The notes: a model not told the origin generated them from the letters alone. Positions 1 through 10,616 are shown, numbered from the stretch's first letter. The stretch: 64,000 bases of DNA from Aminobacter anthyllidis (GCF_018555685.1 NZ_JAFLWW010000003.1:434001-498000); one strand, 5' to 3'. A program made the numbers and translations.

Positions 1-457
1 CGGCAAACGGCATGGCTGCCGCCGTCTCGCGCATCGCCACATGCGACGGCTCGCCGATATTGTCGGGCATCTGCACCGCAAGGCAGCCGCCCGGCGCAAG
101 CAGCCCCATCAGCCGAGCCAGCACCGCCTGATGGTCGGGCAACCACTGGAACACGGCGTTGGCGAAGATCACGTCGACCGGCGCATCAGGCGTCCAGTCG
201 CGCGCATTGGCGAGCTTAAAGTCGACACCGGGAAGCCGCTGGCGGGCTTCTTCGATCATGGCCGGCGAGCTGTCGAAGCCCGAAACCCGGGCATTGGGCC
301 AGCGCTCGACAAGCAGCTCGGTCGAATTGCCGGGTCCGCAGCCGATGTCGACGACATGCCCTGGTTTCTCAAGCGGAATTTGCGCCACAAGGTCCCTTGC
401 CGGCCGCGTTCGCTCATCCTCGAACTTCAGATATTGCGCAGCTGACCAGTCTTTCAT
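1..457 (-). CDS. tam: Trans-aconitate 2-methyltransferase (C-terminus off window)
   Basis: The minus-strand frame opens at the ATG at 457 (protein begins [19 protein letters not shown]) and runs off the left edge, so about 152 residues are seen and the C-terminal part is missing. Residues about 32-40 read VDIGCGPGN, the class I SAM-methyltransferase motif I. It is followed by an acidic motif II region (VSGFDSS) and a later [12 protein letters not shown] segment typical of Tam. The family transfers a methyl group from SAM to trans-aconitate, detoxifying this spontaneous aconitase inhibitor in the cytoplasm. The start fits the family N-terminus (MxDW..[14 protein letters not shown]). It lies downstream of ettA, separated by a terminator, so it is probably transcribed on its own. 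A generic class I methyltransferase is the alternative. Confidence 0.85.
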   Translation of the reverse strand, partial: MKDWSAAQYLKFEDERTRPARDLVAQIPLEKPGHVVDIGCGPGNSTELLVERWPNARVSGFDSSPAMIEEARQRLPGVDFKLANARDWTPDAPVDVIFANAVFQWLPDHQAVLARLMGLLAPGGCLAVQMPDNIGEPSHVAMRETAAAMPFA

Positions 458-481
458 GTCGGGAACTCCCAGAGGCGTCAT

Positions 482-513
482 GAAACAAAAACGCCCCGCT
501 TGGGGCGGGGCGT
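482..513 (-). terminator. Rho-independent terminator after ettA
   Basis: A perfect 9-bp stem (ACGCCCCGC at 491-499 paired with 505-513) encloses a 5-nt loop. On the minus strand it is followed by a T-rich run (positions 490-482). It sits 16 nt past the ettA stop and before tam, as expected for an intrinsic terminator. Confidence 0.85.
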
Positions 514-528
514 TCTTGAAGTCGGAAA

Positions 529-2178
529 TCAGCGCGTCAGGCGCTTGTGGCTCATCCGGTGCGGGTTTGCCGCATCGGCGCCGAGACGGCGGACCTTGTC
601 CTTCTCGTACTCTTCGAAGTTGCCTTCGAACCACTCGACATGCGCGTCGCCTTCATAGGCGAGCATGTGGGTCGCCATGCGATCGAGGAACATACGATCG
701 TGGGAGATGATGACGGCGCAGCCGGCATAGGCTTCGAGTGCGTCTTCGAGCGCGCCCAGCGTTTCAGTGTCGAGATCGTTGGTCGGTTCGTCGAGGAGCA
801 GGACGTTGCCGCCATTCTTCAGCATCTTGGCGAGGTGGACACGGTTGCGCTGGCCACCCGACAAATTGCCGACGCGCTGCTGCTGGTCGCCGCCACGGAA
901 GTTGAACGACGAGCAATAGGCACGGCTGTTCACTTCATGCTTGCCGAGCTTGATGACTTCGGCACCGCCGGAAATCTCTTCCCAGACGGTCTTGGTCGGG
1001 TCGAGCGCGTCGCGGCTCTGGTCGACATAACCGAGCTTGACGGTCTCGCCGACACGGATCGTGCCGCTATCGGGCGTTTCCTGGCCGGTGATCATCCTGA
1101 ACAGCGTGGTCTTGCCCGCGCCGTTGGGGCCGATGACGCCGACGATGCCGCCGGGCGGCAGCTTGAAGTTCAGGTTCTCGATCAGCAGTTCGTCGCCGTA
1201 GCCCTTGTTCACGCTATCGACCTCGATCACCACGTTGCCGAGGCGTTCGCCGGCCGGAATGACGATCTGCGTGTCGGTCGGACGACGCTGATCCGCCTTC
1301 TCCACCAACTCTTCATAGGCCTTGATACGCGCCTTGGACTTGGTCTGGCGTGCCTTGGGCGAGGATGCGATCCACTCGCGCTCGCGCCAGATCGCCTTCT
1401 GGCGCGAATCGTCCTCGCGGCCTTCCTGGATCAGGCGCTTGGCCTTGGCATCGAGATACTTGGTGTAGTTGCCCTCGTAGGGGATGCCACGGCCGCGATC
1501 GAGTTCGAGGATCCAGCCGGTCACGTTGTCGAGGAAGTAGCGATCGTGGGTAATGATCAGCACCGAGCCGGGATAGTCGCGCAGGTGCTTTTCCAGCCAC
1601 GCCGTGGTCTCGGCGTCCAGATGGTTGGTCGGTTCGTCGAGCAGCAGGAGGTCAGGCTGTTCGAGCAGGAGGCGGCAAAGCGCGATACGGCGGCGTTCGC
1701 CACCCGACAGCTGGGTCACTTCGGAGTCGGCGGGCGGGCACTGCAGCGCGTCCATCGCCATCTCGACCTGCTGTTCCAGGTCCCACAGGTTGAGACGATC
1801 CATCTCGTCCTGCAGCTTGGCGCCCTCGTCGGCGGTCTCGTCCGAGTAGTTCATCATCAGCTCGTTGTAGCGATTGATGATGGCGGTCTTCTTGGAAACG
1901 CCGTCCATGACGTTCTCGAACACGGTCTTGGCCGGATCGAGCTGCGGTTCCTGCGCCAGGTAGCCAACGGTCGCGCCGTCGGCCAGCCAGGCTTCGCCCG
2001 ACCATTCCTTGTCTAGGCCGGCCATGATCTTGAGTACTGTCGACTTGCCGGCGCCGTTGGGGCCGAGGATGCCGATCTTGGCGTCCGGATAGAACGACAG
2101 GTTGAGATTATCCAGCACCTTCTTGGTGCCGTAGGACTTGGTCAGTCCCGACATGTGATAGATGAACTGGCGTGCCAC
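529..2178 (-). CDS. ettA: Energy-dependent translational throttle protein EttA (ABC-F)
   Basis: 549 residues, the usual EttA length (about 555). Two ABC cassettes are visible: Walker [10 protein letters not shown] near residue 40 and GPNGAGKTT near 350; signatures LSGGERRR and LSGGQRNR; Walker [13 protein letters not shown] and [11 protein letters not shown]. An arm/linker region rich in charged residues lies between them. ABC-F proteins bind the ribosomal E site and gate entry into elongation according to the ATP/ADP ratio; they have no membrane domain. The start is GTG at 2178, chosen because MARQFIYHM aligns with the EttA N-terminus (MAQFVYTM in E. coli). It is followed by a strong terminator, so it is probably monocistronic. 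Confidence 0.95.
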   Translation of the reverse strand: MARQFIYHMSGLTKSYGTKKVLDNLNLSFYPDAKIGILGPNGAGKSTVLKIMAGLDKEWSGEAWLADGATVGYLAQEPQLDPAKTVFENVMDGVSKKTAIINRYNELMMNYSDETADEGAKLQDEMDRLNLWDLEQQVEMAMDALQCPPADSEVTQLSGGERRRIALCRLLLEQPDLLLLDEPTNHLDAETTAWLEKHLRDYPGSVLIITHDRYFLDNVTGWILELDRGRGIPYEGNYTKYLDAKAKRLIQEGREDDSRQKAIWREREWIASSPKARQTKSKARIKAYEELVEKADQRRPTDTQIVIPAGERLGNVVIEVDSVNKGYGDELLIENLNFKLPPGGIVGVIGPNGAGKTTLFRMITGQETPDSGTIRVGETVKLGYVDQSRDALDPTKTVWEEISGGAEVIKLGKHEVNSRAYCSSFNFRGGDQQQRVGNLSGGQRNRVHLAKMLKNGGNVLLLDEPTNDLDTETLGALEDALEAYAGCAVIISHDRMFLDRMATHMLAYEGDAHVEWFEGNFEEYEKDKVRRLGADAANPHRMSHKRLTR

Positions 2179-2522
2179 GCGCGCGTATCCTGCTTCAGGT
2201 GAACGGAGATTTGCGCGCTATGTAGGCCATCCCACCCCAAACGGCAAATGCTTTCGGGCCTCGCCTTCAAGCCTTGGACGGATCCGGCCCACGGGTTCAA
2301 AACGGCCGGAAGCAGGCGACGCGCGCAACGATGCAAAACAGCTGTGCAGGCGCAAAGCAAAATTTAACCATATTTGTCCATCCTTTCTCCATCGTTCTGT
2401 CGAGTTGGGGACATTCCGGAAATCTCGCACTGCGGTCGCTCGCCGGCCGGAAGACGTTGCGCGACAACTGGTCTGCTACGCGTTTGAGTAAAATCGTTCG
2501 TCCACAGTCCTTGCGCCATCTG
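2179..2522. other. Intergenic region between ettA and the DUF2778 gene
   Basis: A 344-nt divergent spacer that must carry the promoters of ettA (minus) and of the DUF2778 gene (plus). I see an AT-richer patch around 2355-2400 but no convincing -35/-10 pair, RNA gene or repeat. The plus-strand frame is open from 2274, but the translated upstream part looks non-native. Confidence 0.5.
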
Positions 2523-3821
2523 ATGCGCCCACTGCTGATCGCCAGCTTCGGTACGGCTTTTGCCGGCCTGGCGGCTTGGTCGATGGCCGGCATGGTCGCG
2601 ATGGGCAATGTCAGCGCTTTCGATCCGGCGCACTTCACGATCAAGCCTCATGTTCAGGCGGCCACCGTCAAGCAGCCGCGCCTGTCGGCCTATGTCAGTA
2701 CCGACAAGGCATCGCGGCTCGTCGCCGCGGCCAAAACAGTCATCGCCATCAAGGACGCGAAGCCCGCCATCGTGGCGAGCTTGACCGGCGGCAGCGGCAA
2801 GTCGGCGCGCCACGCCGACGTCGCCGGGACACAGTTTGCCGCGGTGGCGCCCGCAACCGGCCATGCTGCGCGTTTCGACACCATCGCGAGGCAGGCCGAT
2901 CTCAGCTCGAAGAAGCTCGCCAGCCTGTTCTCGGCCAGCTCCGTCGAACTGCAGCAGCTTGCCTCTGCCACAGCGGACGCCGACCAGCCGGTATTGCCCG
3001 CGTCGGTCGCAGAGCGCCCGACCATCCTCGCTTATGCCGATCCGTCGCCAGGCGGCGCTGCCGATATGGCGCTATCGACCTTGCTGACAGGCCCCTCCGA
3101 GGAAGAACTCGCGGCGGCGCAGGCCGAAGCTGAAGCAGCTGCCCTGCCCGATTATGTCGAAACCCCGTCCGCAGGCCCCCGTCCAGAACTTCGCCCGGAA
3201 GCAGCCGCCGCCAAGCCTGCCGACGCTGGCAAGGCGGATGCCGGCGAACCTGAGGCCGATGAGCCAAAGACAGCCGATAAGCCTGAAACGCGAAAGCCTG
3301 CGAAGCTTGCCTATGCGCGCCCGGAAATTCCTGAAGACAAGCCAGGCAGCACGCTCGGCCAGTCGCTGCGCAGCCTGTTCGGCGGCAAGACAAGGGCCGG
3401 CAACGGCGTCGCCGTCTACGACATCAGCGCCGCAAAGGTCTACATGCCCGACGGCAGCGTGCTCGAGGCACATTCGGGCATCGGCAACATGGCCGACAAC
3501 CCGCGCTACGTCCACGTCAAGATGAACGGCCCGACCCCGCCCCACACCTACAATCTCAAGATGCGCGAAAGCCGCTTCCACGGCGTCGAGGCAATCCGCA
3601 TGCTGCCGGTCGACGGCAAGAACAAATACGGCCGCGACGGCTTCCTGACCCACAGCTACCTGCTGCGCGGCGGACGCGAAGAGTCGCACGGTTGCGTCGC
3701 CTTCGCCGACTACAAGCGCTTCCTCACCGCCTTCAAGCAGGGCAAGGTCAAGCAGATGATCGTGGTGCCGAGCGGTGGACGCGAAAGCTTCCGCCTGGCT
3801 TCCAACGGCAAGAGCATCTGA
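2523..3821 (+). CDS. DUF2778 (Tlde1-like L,D-transpeptidase-fold) domain protein
   Basis: 432 residues from the ATG at 2523. A hydrophobic N-terminal stretch (about residues 3-28) serves as signal or anchor. A low-complexity Ala/Pro/Glu/Lys-rich middle (about 190-285) looks like a periplasmic spacer. The C-terminal 130 residues form a DUF2778 domain with the HSYLLRGG and ESHGCVAFADY motifs, the His and Cys expected of an L,D-transpeptidase-like active site. The domain is named from Tlde1 type VI effectors that cut or exchange peptidoglycan peptides; no secretion locus is seen here, so a housekeeping periplasmic role in peptidoglycan modification is more likely (inference). An in-frame TTG at 2484 would add 13 residues before the membrane helix and cannot be excluded. 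Confidence 0.8.
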   Translation: MRPLLIASFGTAFAGLAAWSMAGMVAMGNVSAFDPAHFTIKPHVQAATVKQPRLSAYVSTDKASRLVAAAKTVIAIKDAKPAIVASLTGGSGKSARHADVAGTQFAAVAPATGHAARFDTIARQADLSSKKLASLFSASSVELQQLASATADADQPVLPASVAERPTILAYADPSPGGAADMALSTLLTGPSEEELAAAQAEAEAAALPDYVETPSAGPRPELRPEAAAAKPADAGKADAGEPEADEPKTADKPETRKPAKLAYARPEIPEDKPGSTLGQSLRSLFGGKTRAGNGVAVYDISAAKVYMPDGSVLEAHSGIGNMADNPRYVHVKMNGPTPPHTYNLKMRESRFHGVEAIRMLPVDGKNKYGRDGFLTHSYLLRGGREESHGCVAFADYKRFLTAFKQGKVKQMIVVPSGGRESFRLASNGKSI

Positions 3822-3884
3822 GACAAAACGGCCTCAAATCCGCCAACGGTGGACATCGGCAAGCGGCTATTTCATAGCTGAGGC

Positions 3885-4802
3885 ATGAAAACCGAAACCA
3901 ATCTGCTTCGGATGTCGATCGCCGTGACGTTTGTTGTCGCGCTGTTCGGCATCGTCTTCGGTGTCCTCAGCGGCTCGTTTTCGATCGCTTTCGACGGCGC
4001 CTACTCGCTCGCCGATGCGACGATGACCATCCTGGCGCTGATCGTCGCCCGCCTGATCACCAGCAACGCCAATCACAATCGTCGTTTGCACAAGCGCTTC
4101 TCGTTTGGTTTCTGGCACCTTGAGCCCATCGTGCTCGGCCTCAACGGCATCGTCCTGATCAGTGTGTCCTGCTATGCGCTGATCAATGCCATCGCCAATC
4201 TGCTTGCTGGCGGACACCACCTCGAATTTGACTACGCCATCATCTATGCGGCGGTCACGCTTGCGGCCTGCCTGACCATGGCCTTCATTGGCAGCCGCGC
4301 CAACCGGACGATCCAATCCGACTTCGTGCGCCTCGACGTCACCGCCTGGATGATGTCGGGCGGTATTACCGCAGCGTTGCTGGTTGCCTTCATCGGCGGA
4401 TGGCTGGTCGAAGGCACCGAGCTTGCCTGGACGGCACCCTATGTCGATCCCGCCGTGCTGGCGCTTGTCTGCCTGGTCATCATCCCGATGCCCATCGGCA
4501 CAGTCCGCCAGGCTTTCTCCGACATTTTGCTGATCACGCCGGAAACGCTCAAGGCGCATGTCGACGAGGTTGCGCGGGCAACCGTGACAAAGCACGGCTT
4601 CGTTTCCTATCGTGCCTATGTCGCCAAGGTCGGTCGCCTGATGCAGGTCGAGCTTTATTTCATCGTGCCGCCCGGCTGGCCCGCCAAGACCATCGAGGAA
4701 TGGGACGCCTTGCGCAACGAGATCGGCGACGCGCTTGGCGATGAAGGTCCCGACCGCTGGCTGACGATCGCCTTCACCGCCGACAAGGAATGGGCGGAGT
4801 AA
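3885..4802 (+). CDS. Cation diffusion facilitator (CDF) family transporter
   Basis: 305 residues with about six hydrophobic segments in the first 210 and a soluble C-terminal domain of about 90. The region FSIAFDGAYSLADATM in helix 2 and the loop RFSFGFWHLEPIVLG are hallmarks of the cation-efflux fold. Such proteins exchange divalent metals or other cations for protons across the inner membrane; the substrate cannot be read from the sequence. The usual HxxxD metal ligands are degenerate (FDGAYSLAD), and there is no His-rich loop. The gene stands alone, 63 nt after the DUF2778 gene and convergent with the ABC-2 exporter (15-nt gap). Confidence 0.85.
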   Translation: MKTETNLLRMSIAVTFVVALFGIVFGVLSGSFSIAFDGAYSLADATMTILALIVARLITSNANHNRRLHKRFSFGFWHLEPIVLGLNGIVLISVSCYALINAIANLLAGGHHLEFDYAIIYAAVTLAACLTMAFIGSRANRTIQSDFVRLDVTAWMMSGGITAALLVAFIGGWLVEGTELAWTAPYVDPAVLALVCLVIIPMPIGTVRQAFSDILLITPETLKAHVDEVARATVTKHGFVSYRAYVAKVGRLMQVELYFIVPPGWPAKTIEEWDALRNEIGDALGDEGPDRWLTIAFTADKEWAE

Positions 4803-4817
4803 ACCTCCGCCCTTCCG

Positions 4818-5575
4818 CTACACCTTGATGCGCCAGCCGGTCCGGAAGATCCACCAGACCGCGGCAAGGCAGGCTGCCAGGAACACCAGCGTCATGCCGA
4901 GGCTGATGCCGACATTGACGTCCGATATGCCGAAGAAGCTCCAGCGGAAACCGCTGACCAGATAGACCACCGGGTTGAACAGCGACACCGTGCGCCAGAA
5001 CGGCGGCAGCATGTCTATGGAGTAGAAGCTGCCGCCCAGGAAGGTCAGCGGGGTGACGATCAGCAGCGGCACCAGCTGCAGTTGCTCGAAGCTGCGCGCC
5101 CAGATGCCGATGATGAAGCCGAACAGGCTGAAGGTCACCGCCGTCAGCACCAGAAACAGCAACATCCAGACCGGATGCTGGACCTGCAGAGGCACGAACA
5201 GGGCCGCAGTGGCCAGGATGATCAGCCCGAGGATGATCGACTTGGACGCCGCCGCCCCGACATAGGCGATGACGATCTCCAGATAGGACACCGGTGCCGA
5301 CAGGAGCTCGTAGATGGTGCCTACGAATTTCGGGAAATAGATGCCGAACGACGCGTTGGAGATGCTCTGGGTCAACAGCGACAGCATGACCAGGCCCGGC
5401 ACGATGAAAGCGCCGTAGCTGATGCCGTTGATCTCGCTGATGCGCGAACCGATGGCAGCGCCGAAGACGACGAAATACAGAGAGGTCGAGATGACGGGCG
5501 AAACGATGCTTTGCAGCAGCGTGCGCCAGGTGCGCGCCATTTCAAACAGGTAGATTGCGCGGATCGCGTAAAAAT

Positions 5576-5579
<4 letters not shown>
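4818..5579 (-). CDS. ABC-2 type transporter permease
   Basis: 253 residues with six hydrophobic segments in the NodJ/ABC-2 arrangement and the conserved stretch [20 protein letters not shown], which marks the ABC-2 exporter permease family. It is the membrane half of an exporter whose ATPase is encoded immediately upstream. The ATG overlaps the ATPase stop by 4 nt (ATGA, 5576-5579), so the two are translationally coupled. The exported substrate is unknown; family members export polysaccharide, lipo-oligosaccharide or drugs. Confidence 0.88.
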
Positions 5580-6502
<923 letters not shown>

Positions 6503-6714
6503 GACGAGCATCACTTCAGCTGGGAATGAGAAGGAAAGACGCAAAAAATGCCGGCGGGGCCGGCCGGTTCTGGGGTTAGCGGAATATATGGGCTGGCTTC
6601 CACCGAACAAGGGTCGTCGTGACACCTCCTGACATTGTCGCTGTGCAACGCCGTCCGCCGGCCTTGACGCGCGCGCCGCACTTCCCCAACAGTCCGGTCA
6701 GGGGGAGACTACAA

Positions 6715-7647
6715 ATGCCATTCGATACCAGTTCCACGCTTGCCTCTCCGACCGGGGCAAAGCTCAATCTCTACGTCAGGCGCGCCGAGGCCCCTGCCCG
6801 CGCCGTGGTCCAGGTCAATCACGGCCTCGCCGAGCATGCGGCGCGCTACGCCGGTTTCGCCGATTTCCTTGCCGCACGGGGCTACCATGTCTACGCGCAT
6901 GATCATCGCGGCCATGGTGCGACCACTGCCCCTGACGCGCCCAGGGGCCGTTTCGCCCAAAAGAACGGCATGGAACTTGTGGTCGCTGACGTCGGGGCGG
7001 TGCATGACCGCATCGCCGAACAGCATCCCGGCCTGCCGGTCGTCATTTTCGGCCATTCGATGGGCGGGCTGATCGCACTCAACTTCGTCCTGCGCCACTC
7101 CGACCGCGTTGCCGCCGCCACGATCTGGAATGCCAATTTCTCCGCCGGCATCCTCGGCCGCCTGGCCCAGGCGATCCTCGCCTTCGAGCGTTTCCGGCTG
7201 GGCTCGGACGTGCCCTCCCGCATGCTGCCCAAGCTGACCTTCGGCGACTGGGCGAAGAAGATTCCCAACCGCCGCACCGAGTTCGACTGGCTGTCGCGCG
7301 ACGAGGCCGAAGTCGACGCCTATGTCGCCGACCCGCTCTGCGGCTGGGATGCATCGGTGTCGATGTGGATCGACGTCTTCGACCTCGTCTTCGCCGGTGC
7401 CGACGACCGCAACTTTGCAAGCGTGCGAAGGGACCTGCCGTTCAATCTCGTCGGCGGTCAGCGTGACCCGGCAACCGACGGCGGCAAGGCGGTCGAAGCG
7501 CTGGCAGCGCGCATGCGGCGGATGGGTTTTTCGAATCTCGTTTCAAAGGTTTATCCCGAGACCCGCCACGAAAGCCTGAACGAGATCAACCGCGAACCAA
7601 TCATGGCCGATTTCGCCGGCTGGCTCGACCGCACGTTCTCCCGGTGA
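6715..7647 (+). CDS. Alpha/beta hydrolase, monoacylglycerol lipase/lysophospholipase type
   Basis: 310 residues. The ATG at 6715 has a clear Shine-Dalgarno (GGGGGAG, 6699-6705). N-terminal motif HGLAEHAARY and YAHDHRGHG are the oxyanion-loop signature of the Hydrolase_4/PldB family. The nucleophile elbow is FGHSMGG, and the likely catalytic His is in ETRHESLNE near the C-terminus. The family hydrolyses monoglycerides or lysophospholipids. No signal peptide is seen, so it is cytoplasmic. The gene stands alone, divergent from the ABC exporter. Confidence 0.85.
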   Translation: MPFDTSSTLASPTGAKLNLYVRRAEAPARAVVQVNHGLAEHAARYAGFADFLAARGYHVYAHDHRGHGATTAPDAPRGRFAQKNGMELVVADVGAVHDRIAEQHPGLPVVIFGHSMGGLIALNFVLRHSDRVAAATIWNANFSAGILGRLAQAILAFERFRLGSDVPSRMLPKLTFGDWAKKIPNRRTEFDWLSRDEAEVDAYVADPLCGWDASVSMWIDVFDLVFAGADDRNFASVRRDLPFNLVGGQRDPATDGGKAVEALAARMRRMGFSNLVSKVYPETRHESLNEINREPIMADFAGWLDRTFSR

Positions 7648-7706
7648 ACGGCAGGACTGGCCCAGTGCAACGCTGTGGCGGCCAATCGGGACTCCTGCTA
7701 GAGCCA

Positions 7707-7718
7707 ATTGTGTACAAT
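7707..7718. promoter_or_regulatory. GntR-like operator upstream of CoA-transferase operon
   Basis: ATTGTGTACAAT forms a near-perfect palindrome (ATTGT-GT-ACAAT) 25 nt before the CoA-transferase start. It matches the TTGTnnACAA type bound by FadR/VanR-subfamily GntR regulators, and TACAAT within it could double as a -10 element. Very similar boxes occur at 60165-60176 and 60199-60210 upstream of an amino-acid importer. No GntR gene lies in the window. Confidence 0.5.
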
Positions 7719-7743
7719 CTTCTGAAATGACTTCTGGTGCCTC

Positions 7744-8919
7744 ATGAGCAATCCGCCTCTTCACGGAATCCGCGTCATCGAACTCGCCCGCATCCTCGCC
7801 GGCCCCTGGGCCGGGCAATTGCTGGCCGATCTCGGCGCCGACGTCATCAAGGTCGAAAACCCTGATGGCGGCGACGACACGCGCAAATGGGGCCCGCCCT
7901 TCGTCACCGGCCATGACGGCGAAAACCTCTCGGCCGCCTACTACCACTCGTGCAACCGCGGCAAACGCTCGATCGCGCTCGACTTCTCGACGCCGGAGGG
8001 TGCCGAGATCGTGCGCAAGCTCGTCGCCGACGCCGACGTGCTGATCGAGAATTTCAAGCTCGGCGGCCTCAAGAAATACGGCCTCGACTATGACAGCCTG
8101 AAGAAGATCAATCCCAGGCTCGTCTACTGCTCGATCACCGGCTTCGGCCAGGATGGCCCCTACGCGCCGCGCGCCGGCTACGACTTCATCGTCCAGGGCA
8201 TGTCGGGCCTAATGTCGATCACCGGTCCAGCCGGCGGCGAGCCGCAGAAGGTCGGCGTCGCCGTCACCGACATCTTCACCGGGCTTTATTCCGTCATCGC
8301 CATCCAGGCGGCACTACGCCACGCCGAGGCCACCGGCCAGGGCCAGCATGTCGACATGGCCTTGTTCGACGCCCAGATGTCGGTGCTCGCCAACCAGAAC
8401 CTGAATTACCTGGTCTCGGGCAATTCGCCGGTGCAGATGGGCAATGCCCACCCCAACATCTCGCCTTACGAAGTGCTGCCGGTAAGTGACGGGCACTTTA
8501 TCCTGGCCGTCGGCAATGACGGCCAGTTCCAGAAGTTCTGCGCCATCGTCGGCCTCGAAGCCATCGCGACCGACCCGCTCTTCGCCACCAATTCGGCGCG
8601 CGTCGCCAATCGTGTCGCCTTGCGCGAGAAGATCGTCGCGGCGCTCGCCGGCTTCGGACGCGAGGAGCTGCTTGCCAGGCTCGAAGCGTCAGGCGTGCCG
8701 GCGAGCCCGATCAACACCATCGGCCAGGCCTTCGCCGACCCGCAGGCGATCGCGCGCGGCATGCGCATGGACCTCGACGACGGCCACGGCAACAAGCTGC
8801 CGTCGGTGCGCGCGCCGATGGTCATGTCGGAGACCCCGCTCGCCTATGACCGCCCGTCGCCGCGCCTCGGGCAACACACCGCTGAGATCCTTGCCGAACT
8901 GGAGAAGACTGCGAAATGA
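7744..8919 (+). CDS. Class III (CaiB/BaiF) CoA-transferase
   Basis: 391 residues, the standard length. The N-terminus GIRVIELARILAGPWAGQLLADLGADVIKVE is the family signature (only part needed: LARILAGPWAGQ). The Asp of HVDMALFDAQ, near residue 205, is the expected catalytic aspartate that carries the acyl/CoA intermediate. These cytoplasmic enzymes move CoA between thioesters and free acids such as oxalate/formate, carnitine or dicarboxylates. The stop overlaps the next ATG by 4 nt, so it is coupled to a ThDP enzyme. The arrangement resembles Frc/Oxc oxalate degradation, but the ThDP partner is not a clear oxalyl-CoA decarboxylase, so the substrate is open. Confidence 0.9.
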   Translation: MSNPPLHGIRVIELARILAGPWAGQLLADLGADVIKVENPDGGDDTRKWGPPFVTGHDGENLSAAYYHSCNRGKRSIALDFSTPEGAEIVRKLVADADVLIENFKLGGLKKYGLDYDSLKKINPRLVYCSITGFGQDGPYAPRAGYDFIVQGMSGLMSITGPAGGEPQKVGVAVTDIFTGLYSVIAIQAALRHAEATGQGQHVDMALFDAQMSVLANQNLNYLVSGNSPVQMGNAHPNISPYEVLPVSDGHFILAVGNDGQFQKFCAIVGLEAIATDPLFATNSARVANRVALREKIVAALAGFGREELLARLEASGVPASPINTIGQAFADPQAIARGMRMDLDDGHGNKLPSVRAPMVMSETPLAYDRPSPRLGQHTAEILAELEKTAK

Positions 8920-10565
8920 AGACCGGCGGACAACTGATCGTCGACGCGCTCGAGGCCAATGGCGTCGACCGCATGTATTGCGTGCCGGGCGAATCCTATC
9001 TCGCCGTGCTCGACGCGCTGCATGATTCAAAGATCCGCAGCATCGTCTGCCGCCAGGAGGGAGGTGCTGCGATGATGGCCGATTGCCATGGCCGCCTCAC
9101 TGGCAAGCCAGGCATCTGCTTCGTCACCCGTGGCCCCGGCGCCACCAACGCATCCGCAGGCGTCCACATCGCCATGCAGGATTCGATCCCGATGATCCTG
9201 TTTATCGGCCAGGTGGCGAGCCACGCCAAGGAGCGCGAGGCCTTCCAGGAGGTCAATTACCGCCGCTTCTTCGGCGATATCGCCAAGTGGGTGGTCGAAA
9301 TCGACGACGCCGCGCGCATTCCCGAATTGGTCACCCGCGCCTTCTCCGTGGCAACGTCCGGCCGTCCCGGCCCAGTGGTCATCTCGCTGCCGGAAGACAT
9401 GCTGACCAGCGAAGTCGAAGCGCCGGTGGCCCTTCCTGCCGTGGCTGTCGAAACACGGCCGGGCGAAGAGGAACTCTCCAAACTCGAGGAACTGCTCAAC
9501 GGCGCCAAAAACCCCTTCGTCATCCTCGGCGGCACCCGCTGGAATGCCGAGGCCGTCGAGCGGATCAAGAAGATTTCGGAAACCTGGGCGCTGCCCGTTG
9601 GCGTTTCCTTCCGCCGCCAGATGCTGTTCGACCATCTGCACGAAAACTACGCCGGCGACGTCGGCATCGGCGTCAACCCCAAGATCGCCAAGGCGATCAA
9701 GGACGCCGATCTGGTGCTTTTGATCGGTGGTCGCTTCGGCGAAATGCCGTCCTCCGACTACACGCTGATCAAGAGCCCCTACCCGGATCAGAAGCTCGTT
9801 CACGTCCATGCCGATGCCAATGAGCTCGGCCGCGTCTATCGCCCGACCATCGCCATCAACGCCTCGCCGGCTGCTTTCGTCGAGGCCTTCGCAAAACGCA
9901 AGCCTGCCGCCAGGCCGGCCTGGGCCGAGGCCACCAAGGCGCTGCACGCCGCCTATCTCGAATGGTCGACGCCACCGCTCACCGGCCCAGGCGCCGTGCA
10001 GATGGGCCCGATCATGAACTGGCTGGAAAAGGTCCTTCCCGAGGACGCCATCCTGACCAACGGTGCCGGCAACTATGCCACCTGGGTGCATCGCTTCCAC
10101 CGCTTCCGCCGCTTCGCCACCCAGGGCGCGCCGACATCGGGCTCCATGGGCTATGGCACGCCGGCTGCGGTCGCCGCCAAGGGCCTGTTCCCCGATCGCG
10201 AGGTCGTCGCCTTTGCCGGCGACGGCTGCTTCATGATGAACGGCCAGGAATTCGCCACCGCCGTGCAATACAACATTCCGATCATCGTGATCGTCGTCAA
10301 CAACGGCATCTACGGCACCATCCGCATGCACCAGGAGCGTGAGTATCCCGGCCGCGTCGAGGCAACCGACCTCAGGAACCCGGATTTCGCCGCCCTTGCC
10401 CGCGCCTATGGCGGCCATGGCGAGACGGTGCGCGAAACCGACGAGTTCGCGCCTGCCTTCGAACGCGCGCGCGCCAGCGGCAAGCCGGCGATCATCGAGA
10501 TCAAGCTAGATGCCGAGGCGATCACGCCGACGCGCACGCTGAGCGACATCAGGGACAAGCGCTGA
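8916..10565 (+). CDS. Thiamine-diphosphate-dependent enzyme, acetolactate-synthase-like
   Basis: 549 residues with the three-domain ThDP fold: an N-terminal PYR domain (catalytic Glu in CRQEGGAAMM, near residue 51), a central domain (about 190-330) and a C-terminal PP domain with the GDG...NN thiamine motif (GDGCFMMNGQEF to VVNN, about 430-460). The sequence is nearest the acetohydroxyacid synthase/2-hydroxyacyl lyase branch, but there is no regulatory small-subunit gene, which argues against a biosynthetic role. Coupling to a CoA-transferase suggests C-C cleavage or decarboxylation of a 2-oxo- or 2-hydroxyacyl-CoA (inference). It ends a two-gene operon. Confidence 0.82.
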   Translation: MKTGGQLIVDALEANGVDRMYCVPGESYLAVLDALHDSKIRSIVCRQEGGAAMMADCHGRLTGKPGICFVTRGPGATNASAGVHIAMQDSIPMILFIGQVASHAKEREAFQEVNYRRFFGDIAKWVVEIDDAARIPELVTRAFSVATSGRPGPVVISLPEDMLTSEVEAPVALPAVAVETRPGEEELSKLEELLNGAKNPFVILGGTRWNAEAVERIKKISETWALPVGVSFRRQMLFDHLHENYAGDVGIGVNPKIAKAIKDADLVLLIGGRFGEMPSSDYTLIKSPYPDQKLVHVHADANELGRVYRPTIAINASPAAFVEAFAKRKPAARPAWAEATKALHAAYLEWSTPPLTGPGAVQMGPIMNWLEKVLPEDAILTNGAGNYATWVHRFHRFRRFATQGAPTSGSMGYGTPAAVAAKGLFPDREVVAFAGDGCFMMNGQEFATAVQYNIPIIVIVVNNGIYGTIRMHQEREYPGRVEATDLRNPDFAALARAYGGHGETVRETDEFAPAFERARASGKPAIIEIKLDAEAITPTRTLSDIRDKR

Positions 10566-10616
10566 CGATTGCCCTGGGGACAAACGCGGACCTTGCCCTC
10601 AGCGGACAAGTGGGAC

